The position numbers were made by a program, and so were the translations under genes. A DNA stretch of 64,000 nucleotides. Origin: Aeromonas sp. RU39B (GTDB lineage Bacteria > Pseudomonadota > Gammaproteobacteria > Enterobacterales > Aeromonadaceae). The stretch spans positions 124,001 to 188,000 of the forward strand of contig NZ_FTMJ01000003.1 of assembly GCF_900156095.1 (NCBI RefSeq), in the 5' to 3' direction. The notes under the pieces were generated by a model that was not told where the DNA came from, ran no database searches, and worked only from the letters and a program-made list of their open reading frames with translations. This document shows, piece after piece, positions 27,064-36,939 of the stretch (positions within the stretch are counted from its first letter, which is position 1; each line of letters opens with the position of its first letter).

Positions 27064-28065
27064 GTGATGCATGCCGTCGAATTTGAACGCGTCAGCCGCC
27101 ACTTTGGCTCTGTGGTGGCGGTCGATAATGTCTCGCTGGCGATTGCCCCCGGCGAGTTTTTCTCCTTGCTCGGCCCGAGTGGCTCGGGCAAAACCACCTG
27201 CCTGCGCATGCTGGCCGGTTTTGAGTACCCCAGCAGTGGCGCCATCCGGCTGTTTGGTAACGAATGCTCCACCCAACCGCCCTACGAGCGCCCGCTCAAT
27301 ACGGTGTTTCAGGACTACGCCCTGTTTCCCAACATGAACGTGCGCGACAACATTGCCTACGGGCTGATGATCAAGGGTGTTGATAAAGCCAGCCGCCACC
27401 GCCGCGCCAACGAGATGCTTGAACTGGTGCGCCTGCCGGATATTGGCGATCGCTCGCCGGCCCAGCTCTCCGGTGGCCAGCGCCAGCGGGTGGCCATTGC
27501 ACGGGCGCTGATTAATCAGCCCAAGGTGCTGCTACTCGACGAACCACTGGGCGCTCTCGATCTGAAACTGCGCGAGCAGATGCAAGTTGAGCTCAAGGGG
27601 CTGCAGCGCCAGCTGGGCATCACCTTTATCTTCGTCACCCATGATCAGCAGGAAGCGCTCTGTATGAGCGATCGCATCTGCATTTTCAATCAGGGACGCA
27701 TCGAGCAAGTGGCGACCCCCGAGAGCATTTACGACACTCCGGCCACTGCGTTTGTGGCCCGTTTTGTCGGTAGTGTAAACCTGTTCGATGGCGAGCTGGC
27801 CCAGCGCCTGACCGGCCAGCACGCTCAGGTAATGGTGCGCCCGGAGCGCATTCGCCTCACCCAGCAGGGGACGCCCGGTTGGTCAGGAGAGATCCGCGAG
27901 GCGGAATACCTCGGCCCCTATATCCGTTATCGGGTGCGGATTGATCCGGCGGTCGAGCTTATCGTCAACCACCCCAATGAAGGCCAACCCCGTTTACCGC
28001 TGGGCGAGCCGGTCTCCCTTAGCTGGGCAGACCACGCCGTTCACACCATCGGGGCCGCCTCATGA
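27064..28065 (+). CDS. ydcT: ABC transporter ATPase (YdcT-like)
   Basis: A 333-residue ABC ATPase of the polyamine/spermidine subclass. Walker A is GPSGSGKTT (about 39-47), the signature [10 protein letters not shown] (about 138-147) and Walker [13 protein letters not shown] (about 156-167), with the H-loop in FVTHDQQEA and a C-terminal TOBE-type domain. The GTG at 27064 is six bases after AGGAG; the ATG one codon later is a possible alternative. It energises uptake through YdcU/YdcV. Its stop overlaps ydcU (ATGA). Confidence 0.93.
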   Translation: MMHAVEFERVSRHFGSVVAVDNVSLAIAPGEFFSLLGPSGSGKTTCLRMLAGFEYPSSGAIRLFGNECSTQPPYERPLNTVFQDYALFPNMNVRDNIAYGLMIKGVDKASRHRRANEMLELVRLPDIGDRSPAQLSGGQRQRVAIARALINQPKVLLLDEPLGALDLKLREQMQVELKGLQRQLGITFIFVTHDQQEALCMSDRICIFNQGRIEQVATPESIYDTPATAFVARFVGSVNLFDGELAQRLTGQHAQVMVRPERIRLTQQGTPGWSGEIREAEYLGPYIRYRVRIDPAVELIVNHPNEGQPRLPLGEPVSLSWADHAVHTIGAAS

Positions 28066-29015
28066 ACAGCACGAGTCTTGCCATGACACTGCCCACCGAC
28101 CGGGTGCCGCTGCGCCGGCGCCTCTCCAACCTGCTGTATGGCCGCTCCGGGGTGCTGCTGGCGGTACTGCTCGGGCCGCCGTTGATCTGGCTGCTGCTGA
28201 TCTATGCCGGCTCGTTGCTGCTCCTGCTCTCCAACGCCTTCTTCGGGCTGGACGAGTTCAGCGGCCAGATCCGCCATGAGCTCACGCTGCAAAACTTCAT
28301 CGACCTGCTCAGACCGGAAAATCTGGACGTGATGGCCCGCACCATCGGCATGTCGCTGCTGGTCACGCTGGCCTGCGCCCTGATTGCCTTTCCCATCGCC
28401 TACTACATGGCTCGCTACACCAGCGGGCGCCAGCAGGCGTTCTTCTATCTGGCGGTGATGCTGCCGCTCTGGTCGAGTTATCTGGTACGGGTGTACGCCT
28501 GGAAACTGATCCTGGCCAAGGAGGGGGTGATCAACTGGCTGGCGGTACAACTCGGCGCCGAAAGTCTGCTGCAAGCCCTGCTGTCGCTGCCAGAGATCGG
28601 CGGGCCGTCACTCTCGTTTTCACGCATCGGCACTTTTATCGTGTTTGTTTATGTCTGGCTGCCGTTCATGATCCTGCCGATTCAGGCTGCGGTTGAGCGG
28701 ATCCCCCCTTCGCTGCTGGAGGCCAGTAGCGATCTGGGCGCCACCCCGGCCCAGACATTTCGAACCCTGATCCTGCCGCTGGCACTGCCCGGTGTGGTGG
28801 CAGGCTCGATCTTCACCTTCTCGCTGACGCTGGGGGATTACATCATTCCCGGCATCATCGGCAACTCGACCCTCTATCTGGGTCAGGTGGTCTACATGCA
28901 GCAAGGCACCGCCGGGAACCTGCCGTTTGCGGCCGCCTTCTCGCTGGTGCCGATTGTCATCATTGCCATCTATCTGGCCATTGCCAAACGACTGGGGGCT
29001 TTCGATGCGCTCTGA
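28062..29015 (+). CDS. ydcU: ABC transporter permease (YdcU-like)
   Basis: A 317-residue inner-membrane permease with six helices and the EAA loop that docks the ATPase ([26 protein letters not shown], about 226-251). It is the PotB-type subunit of the ydc transporter. It overlaps ydcT by four bases and ydcV by eleven, so production is coupled. Confidence 0.92.
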   Translation: MNSTSLAMTLPTDRVPLRRRLSNLLYGRSGVLLAVLLGPPLIWLLLIYAGSLLLLLSNAFFGLDEFSGQIRHELTLQNFIDLLRPENLDVMARTIGMSLLVTLACALIAFPIAYYMARYTSGRQQAFFYLAVMLPLWSSYLVRVYAWKLILAKEGVINWLAVQLGAESLLQALLSLPEIGGPSLSFSRIGTFIVFVYVWLPFMILPIQAAVERIPPSLLEASSDLGATPAQTFRTLILPLALPGVVAGSIFTFSLTLGDYIIPGIIGNSTLYLGQVVYMQQGTAGNLPFAAAFSLVPIVIIAIYLAIAKRLGAFDAL

Positions 29016-29808
29016 TCAACCCACCCTGCGCCTGCGTGTCGCGGCCTATGGCGGACTGCTATTTTTGCACCTGCCGATCCTGTTTATCTTCCTCTACGCC
29101 TTCACCACCGAGAGCAAGAGCTACCAGTTTCCACCGCCCGGCTTCACCCTGCACTGGGTCGCCGTCACCTTCGAGCGGCCCGATGTATGGCGCGCCATCA
29201 TGCTCTCGCTGCAGGTGGCCAGCCTGGCTACCGTGGTGGCGTTGATCCTCGGCACACTCGCGGCCGCCGCCATCGCCCGCAGCCGTTTTTTTGGCCGCGA
29301 GATGGTGTCACTGCTGCTGATCCTGCCCATCGCCCTGCCCGGCATAGTCACCGGCCTGGCGCTGCGTTCAGCCTATGGCGTGCTGGATATTCCGTTTGGC
29401 TTTTGGACCATCGTCATCGGCCACGCCACCTTCTGCGTCGTCGTGGTCTACAACAATGCCCTGGCCCGCTTTCGCCGCATGCACCGCTCCTTGATTGAAG
29501 CGTCGATGGACCTGGGCGCCGACGGCATCCAGACCCTGCGCCATGTCATTTTGCCCAACCTCTCCAGCGCCCTGCTGGCTGGCGGCATGCTGGCGTTCGC
29601 CCTCAGCTTTGATGAAGTCATCGTCACCACCTTTACCGCCGGTCAGCAGACCACCCTGCCCATCTGGATGTATCAGGAGCTGATCCGTCCCCGTGACCGG
29701 CCGGTCACTAACGTGGTGGCGATCATCATCGTCGCCGTCACGTCCGTACCGATTTTGCTTGCCTATCTGCTCACCCGTGACACCAGCGCAGTGTCCGGAA
29801 AACGCTAA
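29005..29808 (+). CDS. ydcV: ABC transporter permease (YdcV-like)
   Basis: A 267-residue PotC-type permease, matching the E. coli YdcV length (264). Six membrane helices and the EAA motif [23 protein letters not shown] are visible. The start at 29005 ([10 protein letters not shown]) lies inside the end of ydcU after a G-rich stretch; a longer frame from 28927 would overlap ydcU by 89 bp and is unlikely. Confidence 0.92.
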   Translation: MRSDQPTLRLRVAAYGGLLFLHLPILFIFLYAFTTESKSYQFPPPGFTLHWVAVTFERPDVWRAIMLSLQVASLATVVALILGTLAAAAIARSRFFGREMVSLLLILPIALPGIVTGLALRSAYGVLDIPFGFWTIVIGHATFCVVVVYNNALARFRRMHRSLIEASMDLGADGIQTLRHVILPNLSSALLAGGMLAFALSFDEVIVTTFTAGQQTTLPIWMYQELIRPRDRPVTNVVAIIIVAVTSVPILLAYLLTRDTSAVSGKR

Positions 29809-29828
29809 TTCGACCAAGGAAGGAAACC

Positions 29829-31259
29829 ATGAAGATGTCGACCCAATTGCTGATTGATGGCCAGTTTGTCACCGGTGAAGGCGCTCCGGAGCCGGTGCTC
29901 GATCCTGCGACCGGCGAGCTGATTGCCGAGGTGCCGGAAGCCTCGTTTGAACAGGTTGGCCGCGCCGTCAGCGCTGCCCAACGCGCCTTTGCCAGCTGGC
30001 GTCACACCACACCAGCCATGCGCAGCAATCTGTTGTTGCAACTGGCCGCCGCCATCGAGCAACACGCCGAAGAGTTTGCTGCCATCGAATCGCTCAACTG
30101 CGGCAAGCCTTATGCGGCCGTCCTCGGGGATGAGTTGCCCGCCGTGATCGACTGTTTCCGCTTCTTCGCCGGTGCCGCCCGTTGCCTGCAAGGACCGCTC
30201 GGCGGGGAGTATCTGGAGGGGCACACCAGCATGATCCGCCGCGATCCGGTGGGGGTGGTCGGCAGTATCTCCCCCTGGAACTACCCCCTGATGATGGCCG
30301 CGTGGAAGATTGCGCCGGTGCTGGCCGCCGGCAATACCGTGGTCCTCAAGCCTTCCGAGCAGACTCCGCTCTCCTCCCTGCGACTGGCAGAGCTGGCCAG
30401 CGAGATCTTCCCGCGCGGCGTCATCAACGTGATCTGCGGCCGTGGCGAGAGCGTCGGCGCGCCACTGGTCGAACACCCGCTGGTGCGCATGGTCTCGCTG
30501 ACCGGTGACATTGCTACCGGCCAAAAGATTTTGCAAAGCGCTGCCCGCACCATGAAGCGCACCCATCTTGAGCTGGGCGGCAAGGCGCCGGTCATCGTGT
30601 TTGACGATGCGGATCTCGATGCCGTCGTCGCCGGGATCCGCACCTTCGGCTTCTACAACGCCGGACAGGATTGCACTGCCGCCTGCCGCATCTATGTGCA
30701 AAACAAGCTGCACGACAAGTTTGTGGCCGCCCTGACCGATGCGGTGGCCTCAATCAAAGTAGGCACTCAGCGTGAAGAGGGGGTCGAGATGGGACCGCTT
30801 ATCTCGGACAGACAGCGCCACCGGGTGGCCAGCTTTGTCGAGCGCGCCATCACCAGCGGCCATATGGAAGTGACCACGGGTGGTCGGATGCGACCGGGCA
30901 GCGGCTTTTTCTATGAGCCGACACTGATCGTCGGCGCCCGCCAGGAAGATGAGATCGTGCGCCGCGAAGTGTTCGGGCCTGTGGTCTCGGTGACCCGCTT
31001 TAGCGATGCCGATCAGGTGGTGCAGTGGGCGAACGATTCGGACTACGGCCTCGCCTCGTCGGTCTGGACCCGCGATCTTGGCCTTGCTCACAAGATGGCT
31101 AGCCAGTTGCAATATGGCTGCACCTGGATCAACACCCACTTTATGCTCACCTCCGAAATGCCCCACGGCGGCATGAAGATGTCGGGCTACGGCAAGGATC
31201 TTTCGCTCTACGCGCTGGAAGATTACACGGTGCCGCGCCATATCATGACCAAGCTTTGA
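29829..31259 (+). CDS. patD: Gamma-aminobutyraldehyde dehydrogenase (PatD/YdcW)
   Basis: A 476-residue NAD-dependent aldehyde dehydrogenase that oxidises 4-aminobutanal, the product of putrescine transamination, to GABA. The catalytic Glu is in LELGGKAP and the nucleophile Cys in [23 protein letters not shown] is the NAD-binding segment. Length and operon position equal those of E. coli patD (474 aa). It starts 21 bp after ydcV behind AAGGAAGGAAACC. The transporter and enzyme together suggest putrescine (or aminobutanal-precursor) uptake and catabolism; no putrescine aminotransferase is in the window. Confidence 0.94.
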   Translation: MKMSTQLLIDGQFVTGEGAPEPVLDPATGELIAEVPEASFEQVGRAVSAAQRAFASWRHTTPAMRSNLLLQLAAAIEQHAEEFAAIESLNCGKPYAAVLGDELPAVIDCFRFFAGAARCLQGPLGGEYLEGHTSMIRRDPVGVVGSISPWNYPLMMAAWKIAPVLAAGNTVVLKPSEQTPLSSLRLAELASEIFPRGVINVICGRGESVGAPLVEHPLVRMVSLTGDIATGQKILQSAARTMKRTHLELGGKAPVIVFDDADLDAVVAGIRTFGFYNAGQDCTAACRIYVQNKLHDKFVAALTDAVASIKVGTQREEGVEMGPLISDRQRHRVASFVERAITSGHMEVTTGGRMRPGSGFFYEPTLIVGARQEDEIVRREVFGPVVSVTRFSDADQVVQWANDSDYGLASSVWTRDLGLAHKMASQLQYGCTWINTHFMLTSEMPHGGMKMSGYGKDLSLYALEDYTVPRHIMTKL

Positions 31260-31265
31260 CTACCG

Positions 31266-31292
31266 GATGGCCCGCTCGGGCCATCTTTATTT
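31266..31292 (+). terminator. Terminator of ydcSTUV-patD operon
   Basis: Perfect 8-bp stem GATGGCCC/GGGCCATC with a GCTC loop, followed by TTTATTT, seven bases after the patD stop. Confidence 0.85.
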
Positions 31293-31364
31293 CGTGCGAT
31301 ACCTTGCGATAACCATAAAACGCCCTAGCATGGAGAGTCTTTTCCCCAAGGAGACGACACGGAC

Positions 31365-32648
31365 ATGTCAGGACTCAAGAAAGAGCTGGGTCTGCTGCAG
31401 GGAATGGGGTTGCTCGCCACCTCCCTGCTCGGAACCGGTATATTTGTGGTGCCCGCCACAGCGGCCACCATCGCAGGCCAAGCCTCGCTCTGGAACTGGC
31501 TGATTCTGATTGTCCTGGTGCTACCCATCGCCTTTACCTTTGCCCGTCTCGGCCGCCGTTACCCTCATGCAGGCGGCGCCCCGCACCTGATTGGTTTGGC
31601 TTTTGGCGCCGGCGCCGAGCGCTTTACCGCCTTCCTGTTTCTAGCCGTGCTGCCGGTGGGGCTGCCTGCCGCCCTGTCGATGGCAGCCGGATTCTGGCAT
31701 GCCTTGCTGCCGCTCGGTGGTGGCGGACTGTGGGCCGTCGAAGTGTTGACTCTGCTGGCGATTTATCTGCTCGGGATGCGCGGTCCACGCTCGTCAGGCA
31801 ACTTGCAGCTGCTGATCGCGCTCGCCATTTTGGCACTCACGCTGGTGGTGTGGTTTAAGGGCGATCTGGACTGGCGTCAGGGGCTGCCCGCATTTCCACA
31901 AGCGCCATCCTGGCCACCGATGGCCTCGGCGCTGGCGGTGATGTTCTGGTGTTATGTGGGGCTTGAAGCCTTTGCCCACATGGGGGAAGAGTTCAAGCGA
32001 CCGGAGCGGGACTACCCCATCGCGCTGCTCGGCGGTGTGCTGTTAGCCGGTGTCATCTATTGGGCTAACTCGGTGGCCGTGCTCACCTTTGGTCACTACG
32101 GCTCGGATGCCGATAACAACACCGCCGTCCCCGCCATGCTGGCGGATCTGTTTGGTGAGAAGGCCCGGATTGTGGCGGCCCTGCTCGGTTATCTCTCCTG
32201 CTTTGCCAGTATCAATATCTATCTGCAAGGCTTTGCCCGCCTGATCTGGAGCATGGCCCGTGACGGCAAACTGCCCGCCCGTCTTGGCCATCTTTCCCGC
32301 CGCGGCGCCCCGCTCAATGCGCTGGGCTGCGTCCTCGGCATCTGTCTGGCATCCATCAGTGTTATCAGCTGGTTCGAGCTGCCCCTCGCCACCCTGATAA
32401 GCTACGCCAACGGCAACTTCGTCATCGTCTATCTGCTGTCGATGGCCGCCGGTTGGGTGTTGCTGCCGCGTATTGGCAAGTGGCTGGCCGGGCTCAGCAC
32501 CCTGCTCTGTCTTGCTGTGCTGCTCGCCCTTGGCAGCGAGTCGGGTTATGCCTTACTGCTGGCCGCACTCTATGGCATCTGGAGCCTGCTGCGCCGACGC
32601 AGCAAGGCGCGCCAGAGCGTTGCGCTGATCCAGCGCTCCACCGACTGA
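31365..32648 (+). CDS. yjeH: Amino-acid exporter of APC superfamily (YjeH-like)
   Basis: A 427-residue membrane protein with about 12 helices, strongly like E. coli YjeH, an exporter of L-methionine and branched-chain amino acids (LGLLQGMGLLATSLLGTG, VMFWCYVGLEAFAHMGEEFKRPERDYP, SYLSCFASINIYLQGFARL align closely). The ATG at 31365 begins MSGLKKELG, as in YjeH. It has its own promoter region after the patD terminator and is followed closely (9 bp) by an acetyltransferase gene. Confidence 0.9.
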   Translation: MSGLKKELGLLQGMGLLATSLLGTGIFVVPATAATIAGQASLWNWLILIVLVLPIAFTFARLGRRYPHAGGAPHLIGLAFGAGAERFTAFLFLAVLPVGLPAALSMAAGFWHALLPLGGGGLWAVEVLTLLAIYLLGMRGPRSSGNLQLLIALAILALTLVVWFKGDLDWRQGLPAFPQAPSWPPMASALAVMFWCYVGLEAFAHMGEEFKRPERDYPIALLGGVLLAGVIYWANSVAVLTFGHYGSDADNNTAVPAMLADLFGEKARIVAALLGYLSCFASINIYLQGFARLIWSMARDGKLPARLGHLSRRGAPLNALGCVLGICLASISVISWFELPLATLISYANGNFVIVYLLSMAAGWVLLPRIGKWLAGLSTLLCLAVLLALGSESGYALLLAALYGIWSLLRRRSKARQSVALIQRSTD

Positions 32649-32657
32649 GCATTGAAC

Positions 32658-33224
32658 ATGCAGATCCCACCGAGCTCGTTCACCGTCAACACCGGCCGTT
32701 GCACCATCCGCTCGGCCAGCGTGAGCGATGCCGCCACCTTGGCAGCACTGCGCATTGCCATTGATGGCGAGACCGAATTTCTCGACCGGGCACCGGGCGA
32801 GGGGGTGATCACTCCCGAGCAGTTTGCCCGCCTGATTGAGGATGATAGTCAGGCGCCCAACCACCTGTTTCTGGTCGCGCTGGTGGATGGGCAGATGATC
32901 GGATTTTTGCGCTGCGAAGGGTCACCACTTCGCCGGCTACGCCACAAGGTGGAGCTGGGGATCTGCCTGTTGCAAGCCAGCTGTGGTCTTGGGATCGGTC
33001 GCCGTTTGCTACAGCGCGCCATCGAGTGGGCAGATCAGGCACAGATCGTGAAAATGTCGCTCAGCGTGCTCGCCACCAATGAGCGCGCCATCGCCCTGTA
33101 TCAGCAACTGGGGTTTGTTCGCGAAGGGGTACTGCGCGCGGACAAGCGTCTGGCCGATGGCTGCTATTACGACACCATCGTTATGGGGCGCTGCGGCGTC
33201 ATAGGGCGTGACAGCCATGACTGA
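32658..33224 (+). CDS. GNAT-family N-acetyltransferase
   Basis: A 188-residue GNAT protein with the acetyl-CoA loop in LGICLLQASCGLGIGRRLLQRAI (about 103-125) and the C-terminal ATNERAIALYQQLGFVREG typical of RimI/RimL-like and small-molecule acetyltransferases. An ATG at 32658 is used; a TTG two codons earlier is less likely. It begins nine bases after yjeH and probably shares its transcript. Substrate unknown. Confidence 0.85.
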   Translation: MQIPPSSFTVNTGRCTIRSASVSDAATLAALRIAIDGETEFLDRAPGEGVITPEQFARLIEDDSQAPNHLFLVALVDGQMIGFLRCEGSPLRRLRHKVELGICLLQASCGLGIGRRLLQRAIEWADQAQIVKMSLSVLATNERAIALYQQLGFVREGVLRADKRLADGCYYDTIVMGRCGVIGRDSHD

Positions 33225-33560
33225 TGATAAATTGGTATTTGCCATACCCAATTATCAACACAGCGCACAACTGTTGAGAATAATGATTTTCAGCCAATAA
33301 ATGGCACAAAATAATAAACACGCCCAACTGATCATTATTCGATCATCAGCATTAATTATTTGGTTTTATTAATAAATCTAAATACAGAGCAATTGCGTTA
33401 ATGATCGATAGATCAGTAAATGGCACTGGATAAACGTAAAAGGCTAACCGCTACTATTGCCCCCTGCACCAGCTTGGTAATCAGACGTGATTGGCCATAA
33501 GTCATCCATAAGTAATTGCTGATATTAGAAATTATCATTCAAGTCATCATCATTCAGAGC

Positions 33561-33594
33561 CGCTGTATTCAACAATGTTCTCCCGAATACAGCG
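33561..33594. repeat. Perfect 10-bp inverted repeat
   Basis: CGCTGTATTC (33561-33570) and GAATACAGCG (33585-33594) with a 14-nt loop. There is no T-run, so it is not an intrinsic terminator. It could be an operator or an RNA hairpin upstream of the chemoreceptor gene. Confidence 0.6.
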
Positions 33595-33674
33595 CTAATG
33601 GTGCCGGCACACTCTTCCCGACCGTCGCGATAAGCACTGCTCGAACATTTCAGAAGAGCATGGTTATATTTCGT

Positions 33675-33701
33675 TTAATATTGGCTATCTTTTGTCGATA
33701 A
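33675..33701 (+). promoter_or_regulatory. Candidate sigma-28 (FliA) promoter of chemoreceptor gene
   Basis: TTAA-N15-GTCGATAA, against the consensus TAAA-N15-GCCGATAA: one mismatch in each element and exact spacing. It is 57 bp before the start codon of a methyl-accepting chemotaxis gene, a typical FliA target. Confidence 0.5.
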
Positions 33702-33758
33702 CCCAATATCCTTCTTACCCAGTTACGTTATTATCTTGCACGAGGAGAACGACCTGCC

Positions 33759-35450
33759 ATGAACGCTCCTATAAGGGCAATATCCACCGATTTTTCCCCT
33801 TCAACCACCTCCCCCGGATTTTTCAGTCAACGGCTTTCCCAACTGAGCCTCGCCGCCAAAATGAACCTGCTCACCCTGCTGATGCTGGTGTTAAGCCTGG
33901 CCGGTGGGTTATTCAATGCCCAGACAGCCAAACAGACCGTGCAGGATGCGCTAGAGCAGAGCCTTGAGGATCAAGTCAGCAGTTATCATGCGATTCTGGA
34001 CGCCAAGTTCAAAGAGGGTGGCGAAGAGGCGCTGATGAATAGCGCCAAAGCCCTGCTACCGGCGGCGCGCTGGGGTGAAAACAACGCCGGTTATCTGTTC
34101 CTGGCCGATGCCGAGGGCGCGCTGGAGGTCTTTCCCCCCAACCCGGCGCTGGCCGGTCAGAAACCCGATTCTGCCGGCGTGGTGGATGAAACCGGTTTGA
34201 ATCTCTCCCAGACCTTTGCCCAAGCAGTGCGGGGCGGCCAACCCATGCTGGTTCACTACGACTTCCTAAAGCCAGGCACCGACATCACGCTGGAGAAGGT
34301 CAGTTATTTGATGCCGGTGGGCAACCATCTGCTGGCCGCCGGCATCTATCTGGATCAGGCAGAGGCCGCTTATAGCCGATATCTGTGGCAGAGCATGTGG
34401 ATCATGGCGGCCAGCATGCTGGGCATGTTGCTGCTGGTGCAGCTGATTGCCCGCACCATGCGCCAGCAGGTCAACACCTCGCTTGATGGCCTGCGCCGGA
34501 TCGCCAACCGCATTCTGGATCAGGGCACCCAGGTATGGGGCAAAGATGAGTTTGCCGGCATCAACCGCGAACTCGAGCAAACCCGCCTCAATCTGGCCGA
34601 ACTGCTCCACCACCAACATCTGAGTGCCGGAACCGTGGCCAGCGCCTCGTTGCAGATGGATACCGGAGTGCATCAGGTCACGCAGGCTGTTCACGATCAA
34701 CAGCAGCAACTCGACGAACTGGCCTCGGCCATGGAGCAGATGAGCACCTCGATTCGCGATGTCGCGAGTCAGGCAGCCCAAAGTGCCAGCGAAACCCGTA
34801 TCTCGGCCAGCAGCGCCCACGACGGGGAAGCCAAGATCCAGCAAGCCATCAACGCCATGCAGGTGCTGTGTGGCGAATTGGCCGAGTGTTCCGACGGCAT
34901 TAACCGGGTGCAACAGCAGGTTGATGCCATCGGCAAGGTGGTCGAAACCATCAGCGCCATCTCCGGGCAGACCAACCTGCTGGCGCTCAACGCCGCCATC
35001 GAAGCGGCCCGCGCCGGTGAACAAGGGCGTGGATTTGCGGTGGTGGCCGATGAGGTTCGCACCTTGGCTAGCCGCACCCAGGCGGCAACCGGCGACATTG
35101 GCAACATGATTGCCGAGTTGCAAAAACACACTGGCGTGGCGGTCTCGCGCATGGGGGTGTCGGTGGATCAGGCCCAAAACGCCATGAGTCTTTCCGATGC
35201 GGCGACCGGCGAATTCAGTAATATCGCGACCCAAACTCGCACCCTGACTGAGCATAGCGAACAGATTGCCGCCGCTTCGGAAGAGCAGAGCGTGGTGGCC
35301 AATCAGGTGACCCAATCTCTGCTGCGGATCCGTGAAGCGGTCGAAGAGACCTCGCACGTGCTCGAAGAGCTCAGCACTGCCAGCAACGCCCTCTCGGGCG
35401 AAGCGCAAGCGCTGGAAAAAGAGGTCGGGCAATACCGCCTGCCTGCCTAA
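33759..35450 (+). CDS. Methyl-accepting chemotaxis protein (single-Cache type)
   Basis: A 563-residue chemoreceptor. The first membrane helix (about 33-52) is followed by a roughly 150-residue periplasmic sensor with the sCache_2 pattern ([24 protein letters not shown]... [10 protein letters not shown]), a second membrane helix (about 206-228), a HAMP-like linker and a signalling hairpin whose tip is [20 protein letters not shown]. There is no C-terminal CheR/CheB-tethering pentapeptide. The ligand is unknown; sCache_2 domains often bind small carboxylates. GAGGAG lies 11 bases before the ATG. Promoter: see 33675. Confidence 0.92.
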   Translation: MNAPIRAISTDFSPSTTSPGFFSQRLSQLSLAAKMNLLTLLMLVLSLAGGLFNAQTAKQTVQDALEQSLEDQVSSYHAILDAKFKEGGEEALMNSAKALLPAARWGENNAGYLFLADAEGALEVFPPNPALAGQKPDSAGVVDETGLNLSQTFAQAVRGGQPMLVHYDFLKPGTDITLEKVSYLMPVGNHLLAAGIYLDQAEAAYSRYLWQSMWIMAASMLGMLLLVQLIARTMRQQVNTSLDGLRRIANRILDQGTQVWGKDEFAGINRELEQTRLNLAELLHHQHLSAGTVASASLQMDTGVHQVTQAVHDQQQQLDELASAMEQMSTSIRDVASQAAQSASETRISASSAHDGEAKIQQAINAMQVLCGELAECSDGINRVQQQVDAIGKVVETISAISGQTNLLALNAAIEAARAGEQGRGFAVVADEVRTLASRTQAATGDIGNMIAELQKHTGVAVSRMGVSVDQAQNAMSLSDAATGEFSNIATQTRTLTEHSEQIAAASEEQSVVANQVTQSLLRIREAVEETSHVLEELSTASNALSGEAQALEKEVGQYRLPA

Positions 35451-35459
35451 TCGCCATCC

Positions 35460-35489
35460 GGCCCGGGCATTCGCTCGGGCCATCTTTTG
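35460..35489 (+). terminator. Terminator after chemoreceptor gene
   Basis: GGCCCG (35460-35465) pairs with CGGGCC (35476-35481), followed by ATCTTTTG. Confidence 0.6.
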
Positions 35490-35547
35490 TCCCACTGGCC
35501 AAACCGGCGTGCTACGCTGCCACCTCCCCATCATCAGGATAGTGCGC

Positions 35548-35823
35548 ATGAACAAGGTGGTTCTGCAGGGATATATTCAGGTTCCAACCGACGATCTGGC
35601 CGACGTGCTGGCAGCCCTTCCCATCCATACGGCATTGACCCGGGCCGAAGCGGGGTGTCTGGTATTTAACGTGACCCAAAGTCAATGTGACCCCTGCCGT
35701 TTTGAGGTCTATGAAGAGTTTGCCAGCCGGGCCGATTTTGATGCCCATCAGCAACGCGTCAGGCAATCGGAATGGGGCGCTTGCACCGTACGGGTCGAGC
35801 GCCACTATCACATCACCGAATAG
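35548..35823 (+). CDS. ABM-domain putative quinol monooxygenase (YgiN-like)
   Basis: A 91-residue ABM-fold protein: a first strand VVLQGYIQVP, the helix LADVLAALPIHTALTRAEAGCLVFNVTQS, then RFEVYEEFASRADFDAHQQR, the classical ABM Y-x-x-x-S-x-x-x-F-x-x-H region. These small dimers include quinol monooxygenases and autoinducer-2 degrading LsrG. The ATG at 35548 follows CAGGAT. The gene stands alone on the plus strand between the chemoreceptor and a convergent minus-strand gene. Confidence 0.82.
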   Translation: MNKVVLQGYIQVPTDDLADVLAALPIHTALTRAEAGCLVFNVTQSQCDPCRFEVYEEFASRADFDAHQQRVRQSEWGACTVRVERHYHITE

Positions 35824-35839
35824 CCGTCATTGCCCCTGA

Positions 35840-36709
35840 CTAGAACGCCTTGAACAGTCGATCAAACTGGCGCCGCACTGGTGCCAATAAGGGCGGCTTG
35901 GGCGCAGTCAGATTGACCTGAGCTCGGCCGGTGCGCGCTTCGGCGCGGCGCAGAATATGGATAAAGGCCGGGTTGTGCTGCTGCAAATGGATAGAGACCT
36001 GATAAGCCCAATCACGCGGTACTCCCCACAAGGTGCTGGCAATGGTGCCAACCAGGCAGAAGAACGCAGGGTCGCGCTCCTCCATCAGCAAGGCATTCTC
36101 CAACGCCTGTTTAAGTGAATGGGAGTGATGAATACAGGTCAGCACCCGGGTCACGAAGCGGTCGTAGTCACTGCTCGACTCATCAACGTGCGTCTCGCGC
36201 AACTCACCCGATACCTGATAGCCAAACTGATAACCAATGTTCTCGAGCACCGCATTTTTGTAGTGGATAACCTTGGCGTAAAACAGGGTCATCACGATCG
36301 CATCAATCGCCTTGCACAGCTCATCATAAGCAGGGTGGCTCTTCTTGGGGCGCGGCGCGGTGTGCAGGGCAATCTCTTCAGAAATAGCGAGCAACCCTAT
36401 CGGTGCAGCGGTGCTGATAAAGGCATAATCGATGCTCTTTTCCAGATGGTCATCCTGCACATGCTGGGTCGCCACCACATGCTCGGCAAACAGACGGCGC
36501 TGTTGGTCGATAAAGGCACCATAGACCAGATCACGGAACTTCTTCTGAGGGTAGGGAGTATCGAGCAGCGTTTCGATGGTCATGATGGCGGCAGAGACCC
36601 GACCGCGAAACGGATGCTCGCGGGAGAACTCTGGACGATTGCCGATTCGCAGCGATTTTTGGTGCCCATATGATTTACAAATCATGTCACCAATCACAAA
36701 GCCCAGCAT
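35840..36709 (-). CDS. ADP-ribosylglycohydrolase-like protein lacking metal-site motifs
   Basis: A 289-residue protein whose ends look like the ADP-ribosylglycohydrolase/DraG family: it begins MLGFVIGDMICKSYGHQKS (family: MLGAIIGD...), and near the C-terminus has DPAFFCLVGTIASTLWGVP (family: GGDTDTxAAIxGAIAGAxYGIP). The residues that bind the two catalytic Mg ions are not conserved: the TDDT motif is replaced by RVSAA, and GGDTDT by EERDPA. It is therefore probably a pseudoenzyme or a highly diverged binding protein. This is my reading of motif alignment by eye. It stands alone, convergent with the ABM gene. Confidence 0.6.
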   Translation of the reverse strand: MLGFVIGDMICKSYGHQKSLRIGNRPEFSREHPFRGRVSAAIMTIETLLDTPYPQKKFRDLVYGAFIDQQRRLFAEHVVATQHVQDDHLEKSIDYAFISTAAPIGLLAISEEIALHTAPRPKKSHPAYDELCKAIDAIVMTLFYAKVIHYKNAVLENIGYQFGYQVSGELRETHVDESSSDYDRFVTRVLTCIHHSHSLKQALENALLMEERDPAFFCLVGTIASTLWGVPRDWAYQVSIHLQQHNPAFIHILRRAEARTGRAQVNLTAPKPPLLAPVRRQFDRLFKAF

Positions 36710-36939
36710 AAATCCTCCAAAGTCAGGTCATGATGATCGCAATAGCGAACCCTCTTGCCATTCCCGGGCAGAAATCATCCGGATCAATCAGTTACATCCG
36801 GGCGTGGTCCTTGTTTACAAAAATAATCATACGATTAATACCAGATTAAAAAAGAGAGACACCTCGCAACAAGGCGGCTTGATAACATCTCTATCAGCAA
36901 AGAGTGACAGGACGCACAGACGCGCAGAGTGCTTGGGGT

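Larger units (their letters stand above)
33225..33758. other. 534-bp AT-rich intergenic region before chemoreceptor
   Basis: No coding region was found here. The sequence is much richer in A/T than the genes on either side. It holds a perfect 10-bp inverted repeat (33561-33594) and a candidate sigma-28 promoter (33675-33701), listed separately. No terminator for the upstream acetyltransferase was recognised. Confidence 0.6.
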
